From positions 1 through 64,000 of the forward strand of contig DXCU01000052.1 of assembly GCA_019115845.1 (NCBI GenBank): DNA of 64,000 nt, given 5' to 3'. Made by a program: the position numbers and the translations under genes. Below the pieces are notes generated by a model, which worked only from the letters and a program-made list of their open reading frames with translations, was not told the origin of the DNA and searched no databases. Positions 8,362 to 16,001 of the stretch are shown piece after piece (the first letter of the stretch is position 1; every line of letters begins with the position of its first letter). The DNA is from Candidatus Rubneribacter avistercoris (lineage in GTDB: Bacteria; Actinomycetota; Coriobacteriia; Coriobacteriales; Eggerthellaceae).

Positions 8362-9138
8362 GTGAACATGGCGGCTGATGCAACAGGGGGAATCACGCGG
8401 CGTGCGTTGGCGAAAAGCGCGCTTGCGGCATGCACACTGCCGCTTGCTGGCGTGCTTGGGGCGTGTGGAGCGCAGCCGGATGATGGCATGTTGAGGGAAC
8501 GGGCGACATCGGGGACGCGCGCGGCAGATCAAGGCAGCGCAGGTGACACGCAGGTCGGAAATCGGGGCGAAAGCTCTGTTGCAAACGCGGCCGAACGTAC
8601 GGCTGAAAGTCAAACCGTTCGCCAATCTAGCATCTCCCAACTGGGATTTTGGATGGATTCCCGCGTGTGCGTAGGATGCTTAGCATGCGCGAACGCGTGC
8701 CAGGAGCACAGCGGCGCGCCCGAGGGGTGCAATCCGCGACGTACGGTGGTGTCCTATGCGTTCGAGGGCGGCGCGTCGCGGTTCGTCTCGCTTGCGTGTA
8801 TGCATTGTGCTGAACCTGCCTGCTTGTCCGTGTGTCCCGCATCGGCTCTCTCGAAGGTCGAGGGCGGCGCGGTGGTGGTGGACCGGGAGCGGTGCATTGG
8901 GTGCCGCTACTGCCGGCAAGCGTGCCCGTTCGACATTCCGCAGTATGCGGATGGACTCATGGACAAGTGTGACCTGTGCACGGGCGCGGGCGTGCCGACG
9001 GGCGCTGATCCGTGGTGCGTGCAGGCATGCCCCTCGGAAGCGTTGGGCTTTGGACCGCTTGACGAACTGCGCGAACGCGCGGGGGACGCTGCGCGGCAGG
9101 TGGAGGCGCCCACCGTGCCGTCGCTGATTGTGTCGTAA
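8362..9138 (+). CDS. Tat-exported four-cluster Fe-S lipoprotein (NrfC-like)
   Basis: About 258 residues. The N-terminus has TRRALAK, a hydrophobic core and a lipobox (LGAC), so the protein is probably exported folded by Tat and then lipid-anchored. A low-complexity linker of about 60 residues leads to four ferredoxin motifs: CVGCLACANAC, CMHCAEPACLSVCP, CIGCRYCRQACP and CDLC...CVQACP. NrfC-type proteins take electrons from an NrfD subunit, which is the next gene (48 bp gap). GTG 8362 fits the GGAAGGGGG site best; GTG 8356 and ATG 8368 are alternatives. Its partner cytochrome is likely one of the two hexahaem lipoproteins nearby. Confidence 0.87.
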   Translation: MNMAADATGGITRRALAKSALAACTLPLAGVLGACGAQPDDGMLRERATSGTRAADQGSAGDTQVGNRGESSVANAAERTAESQTVRQSSISQLGFWMDSRVCVGCLACANACQEHSGAPEGCNPRRTVVSYAFEGGASRFVSLACMHCAEPACLSVCPASALSKVEGGAVVVDRERCIGCRYCRQACPFDIPQYADGLMDKCDLCTGAGVPTGADPWCVQACPSEALGFGPLDELRERAGDAARQVEAPTVPSLIVS

Positions 9139-9186
9139 GGCGGTGCAGGCGATGGGTAAGCGCAACGGGCGGGCGAGAGGGGTCGC

Positions 9187-10209
9187 ATGATCGAGTTTCA
9201 ATCGACATGGGGCTGGCCGGCGGCGCTGTACCTGTTTCTTGGAGGGTTGGGCGCGGGCATGTTCGCGGCGGCAAGCGGGCTTCTTGTCCTGGGGCGCAAA
9301 CGACACCGTGCGGCTGTGGCTGCGGCGTATGGGCTAGCCACGTTGTGTTTGGCCGTGGGGTTGCTGGCGCTTTTGTGGGAGGTGGGCAGCCCCTTGCGCG
9401 CGCTTGTGCTGCCACGAAGTTTTACCAACATGGGATCATGGATGGCGCGCGGCGCATGGGTGGTGATCATGGCGCTTGCGGTATGTGCGTTGGCTGCAGC
9501 GCTGGCGTCTAAGCGGGCGTCCAAAGCACTTGCGCGCGCCTGGCGGTGGCTGCCCGGCGCTCCCAAACTGCCGCGCAAACAGCTTTTGCGCGTGTGCGCG
9601 GTAGCGGGGTCGGTGCTGGCGATGTTCGTGGCGTTCTACACCGGCGCGCTTTTGGCCTCGGCACCGGGTGTGCCGTTTTGGAACTCGTGGTTGTTGCCAG
9701 TGTTGTTCACGGTATCAGCGTTGGGGGCGGGTGCGAATGCCGTGGCTGCGCTCACGGTGATAACGGGCAGCGCGAGGAAGGTGTCGCGCGTGCGGCGGCG
9801 GTTGTTCGCCTACTGCTCGATGGGTGTTGCGGTGGCAGAGGGTGCGGTGCTGACGGTGTATCTGGTGGGTATGCTGCAGGGTTGGGGCGCGTTGGACCCG
9901 GTGGCAGCCAAGGCGACCGCCGTGTCGGCGCACGCGCTGGTAGCGGGTTCGCTGGCTGTGCCGTTTTGGGCGCTGGCTGTGGGATTGGGGCTGGTAGGGC
10001 CTGTGGTTACGTCGGCGGTCAGCCTGTTTGTGCGAAAACGCGCGGGGTTGGCGCTTGTTGTAGTGGGTGCGGCAGGCGCGCTTGCGGGGGAGTGCGCCTT
10101 GCGGTTTTTGTTCCTCTACGCGGGTGCAAGTGCCGACTACGTGGGCAGCACGCTTGCGGAGGTGGTGAGCATTGCGAGCATCGCAACGCCTTTCGCAACA
10201 ATGTTCTAA
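9187..10209 (+). CDS. nrfD: NrfD/polysulfide-reductase-type membrane quinol oxidase subunit
   Basis: 340 residues with about eight to ten hydrophobic segments. It opens with MIEFQSTWGWPAALYLFLGGLGAG, typical of NrfD/PsrC proteins. NrfD anchors take electrons from menaquinol and pass them to the Fe-S partner on the outer face. Here that partner is the Tat lipoprotein immediately upstream. GAGAGGGG four bases before the ATG supports the start. A plausible path is menaquinol - NrfD - Fe-S lipoprotein - hexahaem cytochrome - FAD reductase, all encoded between 5990 and 12802. That path is an inference from neighbourhood. Confidence 0.9.
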   Translation: MIEFQSTWGWPAALYLFLGGLGAGMFAAASGLLVLGRKRHRAAVAAAYGLATLCLAVGLLALLWEVGSPLRALVLPRSFTNMGSWMARGAWVVIMALAVCALAAALASKRASKALARAWRWLPGAPKLPRKQLLRVCAVAGSVLAMFVAFYTGALLASAPGVPFWNSWLLPVLFTVSALGAGANAVAALTVITGSARKVSRVRRRLFAYCSMGVAVAEGAVLTVYLVGMLQGWGALDPVAAKATAVSAHALVAGSLAVPFWALAVGLGLVGPVVTSAVSLFVRKRAGLALVVVGAAGALAGECALRFLFLYAGASADYVGSTLAEVVSIASIATPFATMF

Positions 10210-10224
10210 AAATATATTAATATA

Positions 10225-10282
10225 GAACAATCAGGCTCGTATGATGACGCCATCGGAGCAAAGTTATAGAACTTTATAACTT
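10225..10282 (+). promoter_or_regulatory. Dyads upstream of the FAD reductase gene
   Basis: The 139 bp gap holds GAACAATCA (10225-10233), shared with the gntR promoter, and a perfect dyad AAGTTATA-N6-TATAACTT (10261-10282). A TATGAT hexamer at 10240-10245 may be a -10. The GTTCTA...TAGAAC pair flanking the nrfD stop (10203-10227) could also fold. GntR control of this gene is a guess based on the shared motif. Confidence 0.45.
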
Positions 10283-10348
10283 AAAAGGGCTCCACAAGAG
10301 AGGTTGTCCGGCCGCAACGGCCGCCAGCCGGGATGAAAGGGGATCGCC

Positions 10349-12118
10349 ATGGACGTTTCAAGAAGGGACCTGCTCAAAGGCGGTGTCGTCCTCGCTGCTG
10401 GAGCCGCCGCCAGCGCCGCGGTGGGCATGGCCGGCTGTGCAAGCGACAACGCTTCGAGCAGTGCGGGAGAAACGGCTTCTTTCTTGCCTGAAACGTGGGA
10501 CTACGAGGCTGATGTTGTTGTTTTGGGATTTGGTGTTGCCGGAGCAACAGCTGCCACTACTGCCGAACGTGCGGGTGCCTCGGTCATTGTGGTCGAGCGA
10601 GATACGTTCGACTCGAGGCTTTCGAACACGCGCATGTCGGGTGGTCTTATCCATTGTCCCGATGGTGATGGGAAGGCACTGCGACAATACCTTCGCTGCA
10701 TGTTTGACGGAGGAAACCTGCCGGGAATGTCTGAAGGAGAGTACTCTCCGTTATTTATTGATGACATGGTTGATAAATTTGCTGAACTTCAGCCTGGTTT
10801 GCTGGATTTCGTATCGAGCCTTGACCCCGACATTATGTTCAACCGCTTTGGCGGTGCTGCGTTTCCTACGTTTCCCGGTGCGGAAGAATCGGGCTATGCT
10901 GTATATGCCCCGTCGTTTGCGGAGGAGACGACCACGGTGCATGGAAACCACCTGGACAAACTTGAGACAAGTTGGGGGCAGGCCCTTATGATGGCGTTCG
11001 AAACCGAGTTGATAGACAATGAGCTTGTTACGTTTCTTTGGGATACGTACGGCGAGGGCCTCATCCAAAATGAAGCCGGCGAAGTCATTGGTTTAAAAGC
11101 TCTGTCTGGTGGGCCGGAGGGTGACCCTGTGTATATCAAAGCAAAGCGGGGTGTGGTGCTGGCGTCGGGAGGTTATGAGTATAACGAAGAAATGCGGCGA
11201 GCGTTCATCGAAGGTCCGGCAGTTTCGGGGTGGGCATTTTACGGCACCCCAAGCAATACGGGTCAGGGTATCTTGATGGGACTTAAGGCGGGCGCTCAAA
11301 TGCTCAAAGCGTCAAAGTGCTCGTGTCGTATGATATTCGCTTGTCCTGACGTCGAATTTAATGGGCTGCGGTTCGGGCTTAATACCGACGCATCAGTAGG
11401 TACTGAGGGCACCTATTGCGTCAATGCGTACGGGAATCGCTTTATAGATGAGACGAAATTCACAAAGGATCCTTCGAGGTATTTCTCCTATAAAGAGGCA
11501 GTCCACATGGATATCACTGAACTCGACTACCCCAATGTTCCGTCCTATCTGATCTTCGATGATGTTCGCCGTCAGAAAGGGGCGTTAGCTTCCGAGCTTT
11601 GGGGACTCATCCCGTTCGAATGGGATGACCTTAACGAAGAAGCTATAAATGCCGGATGGATCCTTAAAGCTGACACCTTGGAGGAGCTTGCCGAGTTGAT
11701 TCGCTCGAGTCATGAGGATAATGCGGGTCGTATGTCCGCAGAGAACCTTCTTGCTGCAAACGCTCAGTACAACGAGGCATGCGAAACAGGTGTTGACACC
11801 GCTTTCGGTCGTGTGCCTAAGGCTTCGACAAACGCATACACTGAAGGAGAAACCGGCTGGACGAAATGCGAAACGCCGCCGTTCTATGCAATGCCGCTTG
11901 TTGCGGGTGGTCCCAACACCAAGGGTGGGTTGCTGACCAATGCAGATCGCAATGTTGTTGACTGGAGCAATAACCCTATTCCGCGCCTGTACAGTGCCGG
12001 CGAGATGTCATCTTGCTTCAAGTGGGTATACCAATCCGGTGGCAATATCACCGAAGGATTAGTGTGCGGACAGATTGCGGGCGAGAACGTGGCTGCTGAG
12101 GAACCGTGGAGCGAATAA
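10349..12118 (+). CDS. Tat-exported FAD-dependent reductase (fumarate/urocanate reductase family, no FMN domain)
   Basis: 589 residues. The signal SRRDLLKGG plus a hydrophobic stretch ends at a lipobox-like MAGC. The FAD dinucleotide motif is VVVLGFGVAGATAATTAERAG, and the C-terminal flavin motif includes LYSAGEMSS and SGGNITEGLVCGQIAGE. Family members reduce fumarate, urocanate, cinnamate-type or other unsaturated substrates outside the cytoplasm; the substrate here is not predictable. There is no covalent FMN domain, so it needs a separate electron donor. The hexahaem lipoprotein 84 bp downstream is the obvious candidate. The start is supported by GAAAGGGGATCGCC before the ATG. GC content and codon use look somewhat lower than in neighbouring genes. 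Confidence 0.9.
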   Translation: MDVSRRDLLKGGVVLAAGAAASAAVGMAGCASDNASSSAGETASFLPETWDYEADVVVLGFGVAGATAATTAERAGASVIVVERDTFDSRLSNTRMSGGLIHCPDGDGKALRQYLRCMFDGGNLPGMSEGEYSPLFIDDMVDKFAELQPGLLDFVSSLDPDIMFNRFGGAAFPTFPGAEESGYAVYAPSFAEETTTVHGNHLDKLETSWGQALMMAFETELIDNELVTFLWDTYGEGLIQNEAGEVIGLKALSGGPEGDPVYIKAKRGVVLASGGYEYNEEMRRAFIEGPAVSGWAFYGTPSNTGQGILMGLKAGAQMLKASKCSCRMIFACPDVEFNGLRFGLNTDASVGTEGTYCVNAYGNRFIDETKFTKDPSRYFSYKEAVHMDITELDYPNVPSYLIFDDVRRQKGALASELWGLIPFEWDDLNEEAINAGWILKADTLEELAELIRSSHEDNAGRMSAENLLAANAQYNEACETGVDTAFGRVPKASTNAYTEGETGWTKCETPPFYAMPLVAGGPNTKGGLLTNADRNVVDWSNNPIPRLYSAGEMSSCFKWVYQSGGNITEGLVCGQIAGENVAAEEPWSE

Positions 12119-12202
12119 CGGGGACGGGCTTTTGCTGAAGCCGTTCGTTGAGAACGAAGTGCTTGTGCGTAGGCACGCTGTGTTGAAGTGATGGGATGAA
12201 GC

Positions 12203-12802
12203 ATGTTAAAGAAGACTCAAATTGCAATCTTGGCGGTGTGTGTCGCTTTTGTATCAGCCCTTGTAGTAGGGTGCGCGCCTCAAGAAAACGGCGATGGTGT
12301 CTCTGGTGGATCAACTGCCGAAGGAGTTGCCGTTCAGATGGAGTGGAGTCCCGACATGGATTGCTCCGTATGCCACGCTGCTGAACAGGAGTCTTTTGCG
12401 AATGCTGATTGTGTTGCATCGCTTCATTCTGGCGAATCTTGCATCGACTGCCATAGTGATATCGAGATGTTGGCAGATGTGCATGAAGGAAAAACTGTAC
12501 AGGACAGCATGCCGAGCAAGCTGCGTAAGACGGACGTTGACGCTAGTCTCTGCACGACATGTCATGATTTGAAAGAATTGGCAACAACGACAGCTTCATC
12601 GACAATTCTGACGGATTCCAATGGAAAGGTGGTCAACCCGCATGATCTTCCGGCTGTCGATGAGCACCAGGATATTTCTTGCGGTGATTGTCACAAATTC
12701 CATTCAGAATTAGAGAAGAGTACCGCAGAAGCTCTCGCACCTGAAAAATGTGCTAGCTGCCACCACGCAGAGGTATATGAATGTCATACGTGCCATTCGT
12801 GA
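12203..12802 (+). CDS. Hexahaem c-type cytochrome lipoprotein, second copy
   Basis: 199 residues with lipobox VVGC (Cys24) and six CxxCH sites: CSVCH, CIDCH, CTTCH, CGDCH, CASCH and CHTCH. It is a paralogue of the protein at 5990-6652. The position directly downstream of a flavin reductase without its own FMN domain suggests it is that enzyme's electron donor. This pairing is recurrent in Eggerthellaceae flavin reductases (established knowledge of the group). Like its neighbour it is less GC-rich than the surrounding genes, so the two may have arrived together. Confidence 0.92.
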   Translation: MLKKTQIAILAVCVAFVSALVVGCAPQENGDGVSGGSTAEGVAVQMEWSPDMDCSVCHAAEQESFANADCVASLHSGESCIDCHSDIEMLADVHEGKTVQDSMPSKLRKTDVDASLCTTCHDLKELATTTASSTILTDSNGKVVNPHDLPAVDEHQDISCGDCHKFHSELEKSTAEALAPEKCASCHHAEVYECHTCHS

Positions 12803-12880
12803 TATCAGTGTAAGATTTACACAGGGTCGTTTAGGGCTATCGGCCCCAGCGACAATGACCTAACCTCTCCCTCCCTCTCG

Positions 12881-12912
12881 CTTCCCCCCGGCGCCCCGGT
12901 GCCGGGGGGAAG
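12881..12912. terminator. Strong hairpin between convergent genes
   Basis: CTTCCCCCCGGC and GCCGGGGGGAAG form a perfect 12-bp stem with an 8-nt loop. It lies between the cytochrome gene (+) and the AlbA-type gene (-). It lacks a good T-run, so efficiency as an intrinsic terminator is uncertain. Confidence 0.7.
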
Positions 12913-12927
12913 TGCGTTTGGAGAGGA

Positions 12928-14322
12928 TTATCCGCGCTTTCTTCTGTATGTGCGTGATGCCGTGGATCCCTGCGTCTCTATCTTGCCTAATTCGATAGCT
13001 TGTGCCAGGTAGCGTCGTGCGGTTCGCGTACTGACACCTGCCGCCTCCGCAAGTTGTGCGGTCGTTATAGAGTCATGATGATTCAAGAGTTCGTCGAGGA
13101 CCATATCCACACTTCTTGTGGCTGCGGAGACACTTTCTATTGTCTCTGGCTGAGATAGGGAGATTGCCACATGTGCCTCAAATACGTCTCCGTCGAAAAG
13201 CTCCGGGTTCGTACCCGTGTATTCTTGGGAGTACTTGTAGAGGTTGCGAGTGCCGCTGCCCATTTCTTCAGCCAATCCAATCTGCGTGAAGAAGTCTGCG
13301 ATGAGCGGGTTTTTTGGCCTTGGGGAGAAATCCGCAAGAGTTATCTGGCCAACGTATATTGATTTGCTGGCGTTTTTGGTATGGATGCCCTCTTTGTCGA
13401 TTGTAATCTGGGCCGGCATGGCGCTTAGGAATTCCTGGTGAATGAGTACGTTGGATATGAGCTCTCTCACTATGACATCACGGGCGCTTATCCGCGAATT
13501 CTCTTCAAGGAGAAATCTGTCCGGCATGTGCTTTCTACAAAATGCGCTGAGTTGGTCGTATGCTTCTATGAGATTAGTCCTGACCATGAGACGGTCATCG
13601 TAGCGGTCGGTATCCTGTATGCGGACAGTAGCATCTGTGATATAAGTGGGACATACCGACCGTATCACCTCATCTGTTCCAAGCAGCAGGGCTGCGGCGA
13701 GCGTGTAGCCGCTTGTACCATTCTCTCGGTCGTGAGCGTAGAGGCCTGCTGCTCTCAAAAGTTCTTCATCGTTGAGACGGCCCCATGGATGGTCGCGCTT
13801 GTTTGCAACAGCCATTCCTCGGGCTTTCTCTATCAGCTCTGGTCGTAGGTCATCCATGCTCATGTACGGGTAGACTTTTCGTTCTGTGTAATATCCTTTC
13901 TTTCGGATATACATGAGTGAGATTTGGTCATCGCTTTCGATTTTGGCGTCAACGTCGGCTATGCGGTCATACACTGTGTTTTTGTACCGATAGACCGATG
14001 GCCCCATGGGTACTCAAACTCGTAGGACTGTTTTACTGCCGTGGTCTATCTTTTCGAATTCCAGCGATGGTGCGATGTTGAAAAGGTTTTTGTTGTTCGC
14101 AACATTGATAATATTGCGTTCGATTTCTAGGACGGCGTTTTCTCTTACGCCGCTGACCGTCCCGTCGTTTTCGACCCCGAGATATATGCTACCGCCAATC
14201 CTGTTGGCGAATGAGCAGATTGTTTCAAACGTGTCGTTGTGAGGGGTGTCTCCGCATCTTTTGAACTCTATGCTTTGGCCCTCACCTTGTGCTATTTGTC
14301 TGTCGAGTTCGTCTGGCGACAT
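12928..14322 (-). pseudogene. AlbA/Schlafen-type ATP-binding regulator interrupted by an in-frame TGA
   Basis: Two frames that are normally one protein: an N-terminal AlbA_2 domain (QSIEFKRCGDTPHNDTFE, SFANRIGGSIYLGVENDG) and a C-terminal part with an ATPase-like domain (RELISNVLIHQEFL, GLAEEMGSGTRNLYKY) and a winged helix (TTAQLAEAAGVSTRTARRYL). They are in the same frame, separated only by TGA at 14014-14016: KTVLRV-stop-VPMGPSVYR. A single base change of an Arg, Gly or Trp codon would explain it. ATG 14322 with AGGAGA upstream is the natural start, giving 465 codons including both stops. Reinitiation at ATG 14007 is possible, because that codon lies two codons after the stop. An intact relative is at 46976-48232. 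Confidence 0.82.
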
Positions 14323-14357
14323 GTTCTCTCCTGACATCTTCGGACATCTTCGGACAT

Positions 14358-14408
14358 CTTCGGCCATCTTCGGACATATTGCAAGATGTTGTCCGAAGAT
14401 GGCCGAAG
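14358..14408. promoter_or_regulatory. Perfect 19-bp inverted repeat upstream of the AlbA-type gene
   Basis: CTTCGGCCATCTTCGGACA (14358-14376) and its exact complement (14390-14408) flank 13 bp. Extra direct CATCTTCGGA units lie to the left (14336-14360), just upstream of the start codon on the minus strand. This resembles an autoregulatory operator, perhaps for the winged helix of the broken gene. A weaker relative is at 15488-15530. Confidence 0.6.
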
Positions 14409-14584
14409 TTCGGACAACTCACCGTGACTCCGCCGGGGGTAATGTCGTCTTTGGAGTGTGGTGCATCTCGAAGGCGATTTCGTCTCGTTCCGTTCCGTGT
14501 CATGTCCGCGCTAAAAAAGGCGACCCGTTCTCCGTTATGGTCGAGACGGATTGCTCTGAAACTCCGTAATTGCATTATATTTAT

Positions 14585-14688
14585 GGTGACAGACACAGGA
14601 CGGGGATAACGTCACCTTCGAGGCGTACCGCACTCTGAAGGTGACGTTATCCCCGTCCTGTGTCACCCTTCGTCCTGTGTCACCCTTG
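14585..14688. repeat. Paired-arm palindrome of the GACGGGGATAACGTCACC family (locus 3)
   Basis: A left arm from GTGACAGACACAGGACGGGG through GATAACGTCACCTTC pairs with the right arm ending at 14667, around a loop beginning GAGGCG. A 17-bp tail CGTCCTGTGTCACCCTT is then directly duplicated (14655-14671 and 14672-14688). The element abuts a slipin remnant on its right. Confidence 0.9.
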
Positions 14689-14897
14689 CCAGCGCCGAAG
14701 AGGACATTTCCGAGATGATTGCGAGCGCAAGCGGCGCCTACGACGGAAACGAGGCCGCGCTCAAGATCAGGACGATGCATCTGCTGTACGAGAGCATCAA
14801 GAAGTCCGGAGGCACTGTGGTCACCGTCCCCTCGGCCCTTTCCGATGGTCTGGGCGCGTCAGCCGAGGACGTTGCGAAGGCCCTTGGCGAAAAGTAG
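14685..14897 (+). pseudogene. C-terminal remnant of a slipin/Band 7 protein
   Basis: The frame reads LASAEEDISEMIASASGAY, then about 40 residues including LYESIKKSGG and VTVPSALSDGLG. This is the C-terminal tail of slipins; compare the intact gene at 6654-7634, which ends VVPSSFSEGFNAG. The Band 7 domain and membrane segments are missing: homology stops at the edge of the palindromic repeat. The stop is TAG at 14895-14897. An internal ATG (14715) would give only 60 residues with no ribosome site, so expression is doubtful. Confidence 0.75.
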
Positions 14898-15046
14898 GGC
14901 CGCTTCGTTGTCAAGGGGATGCGCGTGCGACAAGCCGTCGCGCGCTTCACAGCAGGGGGGTGTTCTTTCCGTAAAAATCACCCGTTTCCATCTGCGACAG
15001 CAAGAGAGACTTTTTTGTTGGGAATGCCCCAAACCCTTATGAAAGC

Positions 15047-15331
15047 TTACATCGATTGCTTTCTAATAGTCCAATCGTCATTTTCCGTTTTTCTTTCTGC
15101 ATAGCTTCCGCAAGGCATAGCGCACAAAGCACCAATAGAATGATCAAAATCAAAAACTTCTTTGAGCGACACCAGCTCGGCTTCGCTTATGCCATGCTCT
15201 TTCCCGCATAAAAATTGCCACATCCCATCATCTTCATCATGCGATACATACAGAATTGGCGCTTCTTTCTCTGCTATATGGCAGCAAATAATAGAGGCTG
15301 TATTAGGTGCATCGCAAAAAGGAAATTCCAC
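15047..15331 (-). CDS. Small hypothetical protein (94 aa)
   Basis: GTG start at 15331, with AGGAAAGG about nine bases upstream. The central part ILYVSHDEDDGMWQFLCG, then a VSLKEV segment and a C-terminal GALCAMPCGSYAER, resembles small soluble proteins found widely in bacteria, sometimes suggested as immunity-like. I cannot name the family with confidence. It is isolated in a decayed, repeat-rich interval with lower GC than its surroundings, which suggests transfer. No partner gene is recognisable next to it. Confidence 0.6.
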   Translation of the reverse strand: MEFPFCDAPNTASIICCHIAEKEAPILYVSHDEDDGMWQFLCGKEHGISEAELVSLKEVFDFDHSIGALCAMPCGSYAERKTENDDWTIRKQSM

Positions 15332-15790
15332 GACTAATGCCCTTTCCTGGTTTCACTTTATCAACTTGTTTAAAATATATTTTATCACTCGCATTTGATT
15401 TTTTTTGCGAGAACCTTTTTACCAACTCGTTCGGTGCGACAGTCCAATCCCCGTGCCCCTTCGATCATGGGTTCATCCCGTAGCGCATCTTCGGCCATGT
15501 TGCATGATATTGACCAAAGATGGCCGAAGAGTGGCGTGCCAAGTGCATAGACGTACATACGGCATCTCCCTGTGGACTACAGGCAAGGAGCAAGGTGCAG
15601 AGGGAGACATATCCGGTTGCCTTCAACCTTAATGTTTTTGGTATGCAGCACGCATTGCGTGTCAATTCGCGATGTGAACTTCGCTTTGAACTTGTCAAGG
15701 GAAGATGTGGCATGGCGTTTTGTCGATTTAACTTCGATGGGGCATACTTTTGCTTTCGGCGTCTTTTGGGCTATGAGAAAGCCGATCTCA
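15332..15790. other. Intergenic stretch without a recognisable gene
   Basis: AT-rich at its left end. It contains the TCTTCGGCCAT...ATGGCCGAAGA dyad (15488-15530). Several short frames cross 15520-15820, but none has a ribosome site or a recognisable domain; it may hold the remains of a lost gene. Confidence 0.5.
15488..15530. repeat. Second copy of the TCTTCGGCCAT dyad
   Basis: TCTTCGGCCAT (15488-15498) and its exact complement (15520-15530) flank a centre containing TTGCATGATATTGACC. It is related to the operator-like dyad at 14358-14408 but has no gene start next to it. Confidence 0.6.
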
Positions 15791-15877
15791 GTGACGGAGA
15801 GTGACGGAGGACGGGGATAATGTCACTTTAGAGGCGCGCCGCACCCCGAAGGTGACGTTATCCCCGTCCTCTGTCAC
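15791..15877. repeat. Paired-arm palindrome of the GACGGGGATAACGTCACC family (locus 4)
   Basis: Left arm GTGACGGAGGACGGGGATAA (from 15801), with an extra GTGACGGAGA unit before it. The loop begins AGAGGCGCGCCGCACC. The right arm GGTGACGTTATCCCCGTC plus CTCTGTCAC ends at 15877. The loop GAGGCG-n-n-CCGCAC is shared with locus 3, so the conserved unit includes the loop as well as the arms. Confidence 0.9.
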
Positions 15878-16001
15878 GAAACATTCGTGGCCGCACTGCG
15901 CGATGCGTGGAGGTTGCGAGGCGGACTGGATTGAGGGGTTTGGTGGCTGTCAAGCTTTCCGTGCGTTGGGCAGCTCGCCTCGGCACAACATAGTGCCGAC
16001 A

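Noticed and set aside
14014-14016. TGA as a selenocysteine codon in the AlbA-type gene
   Set aside because: The family has no Cys at this position that I know of, no SECIS-like hairpin was evident directly downstream, and the residue is in a linker. A nonsense mutation is simpler.
15520-15820. Possible short gene between the palindromes
   Set aside because: Three overlapping frames of 80-95 codons, none with a ribosome site or recognisable motif; one segment (FVDLTSMGHTFAFGVFWAMR) looked protein-like but too short to assign.
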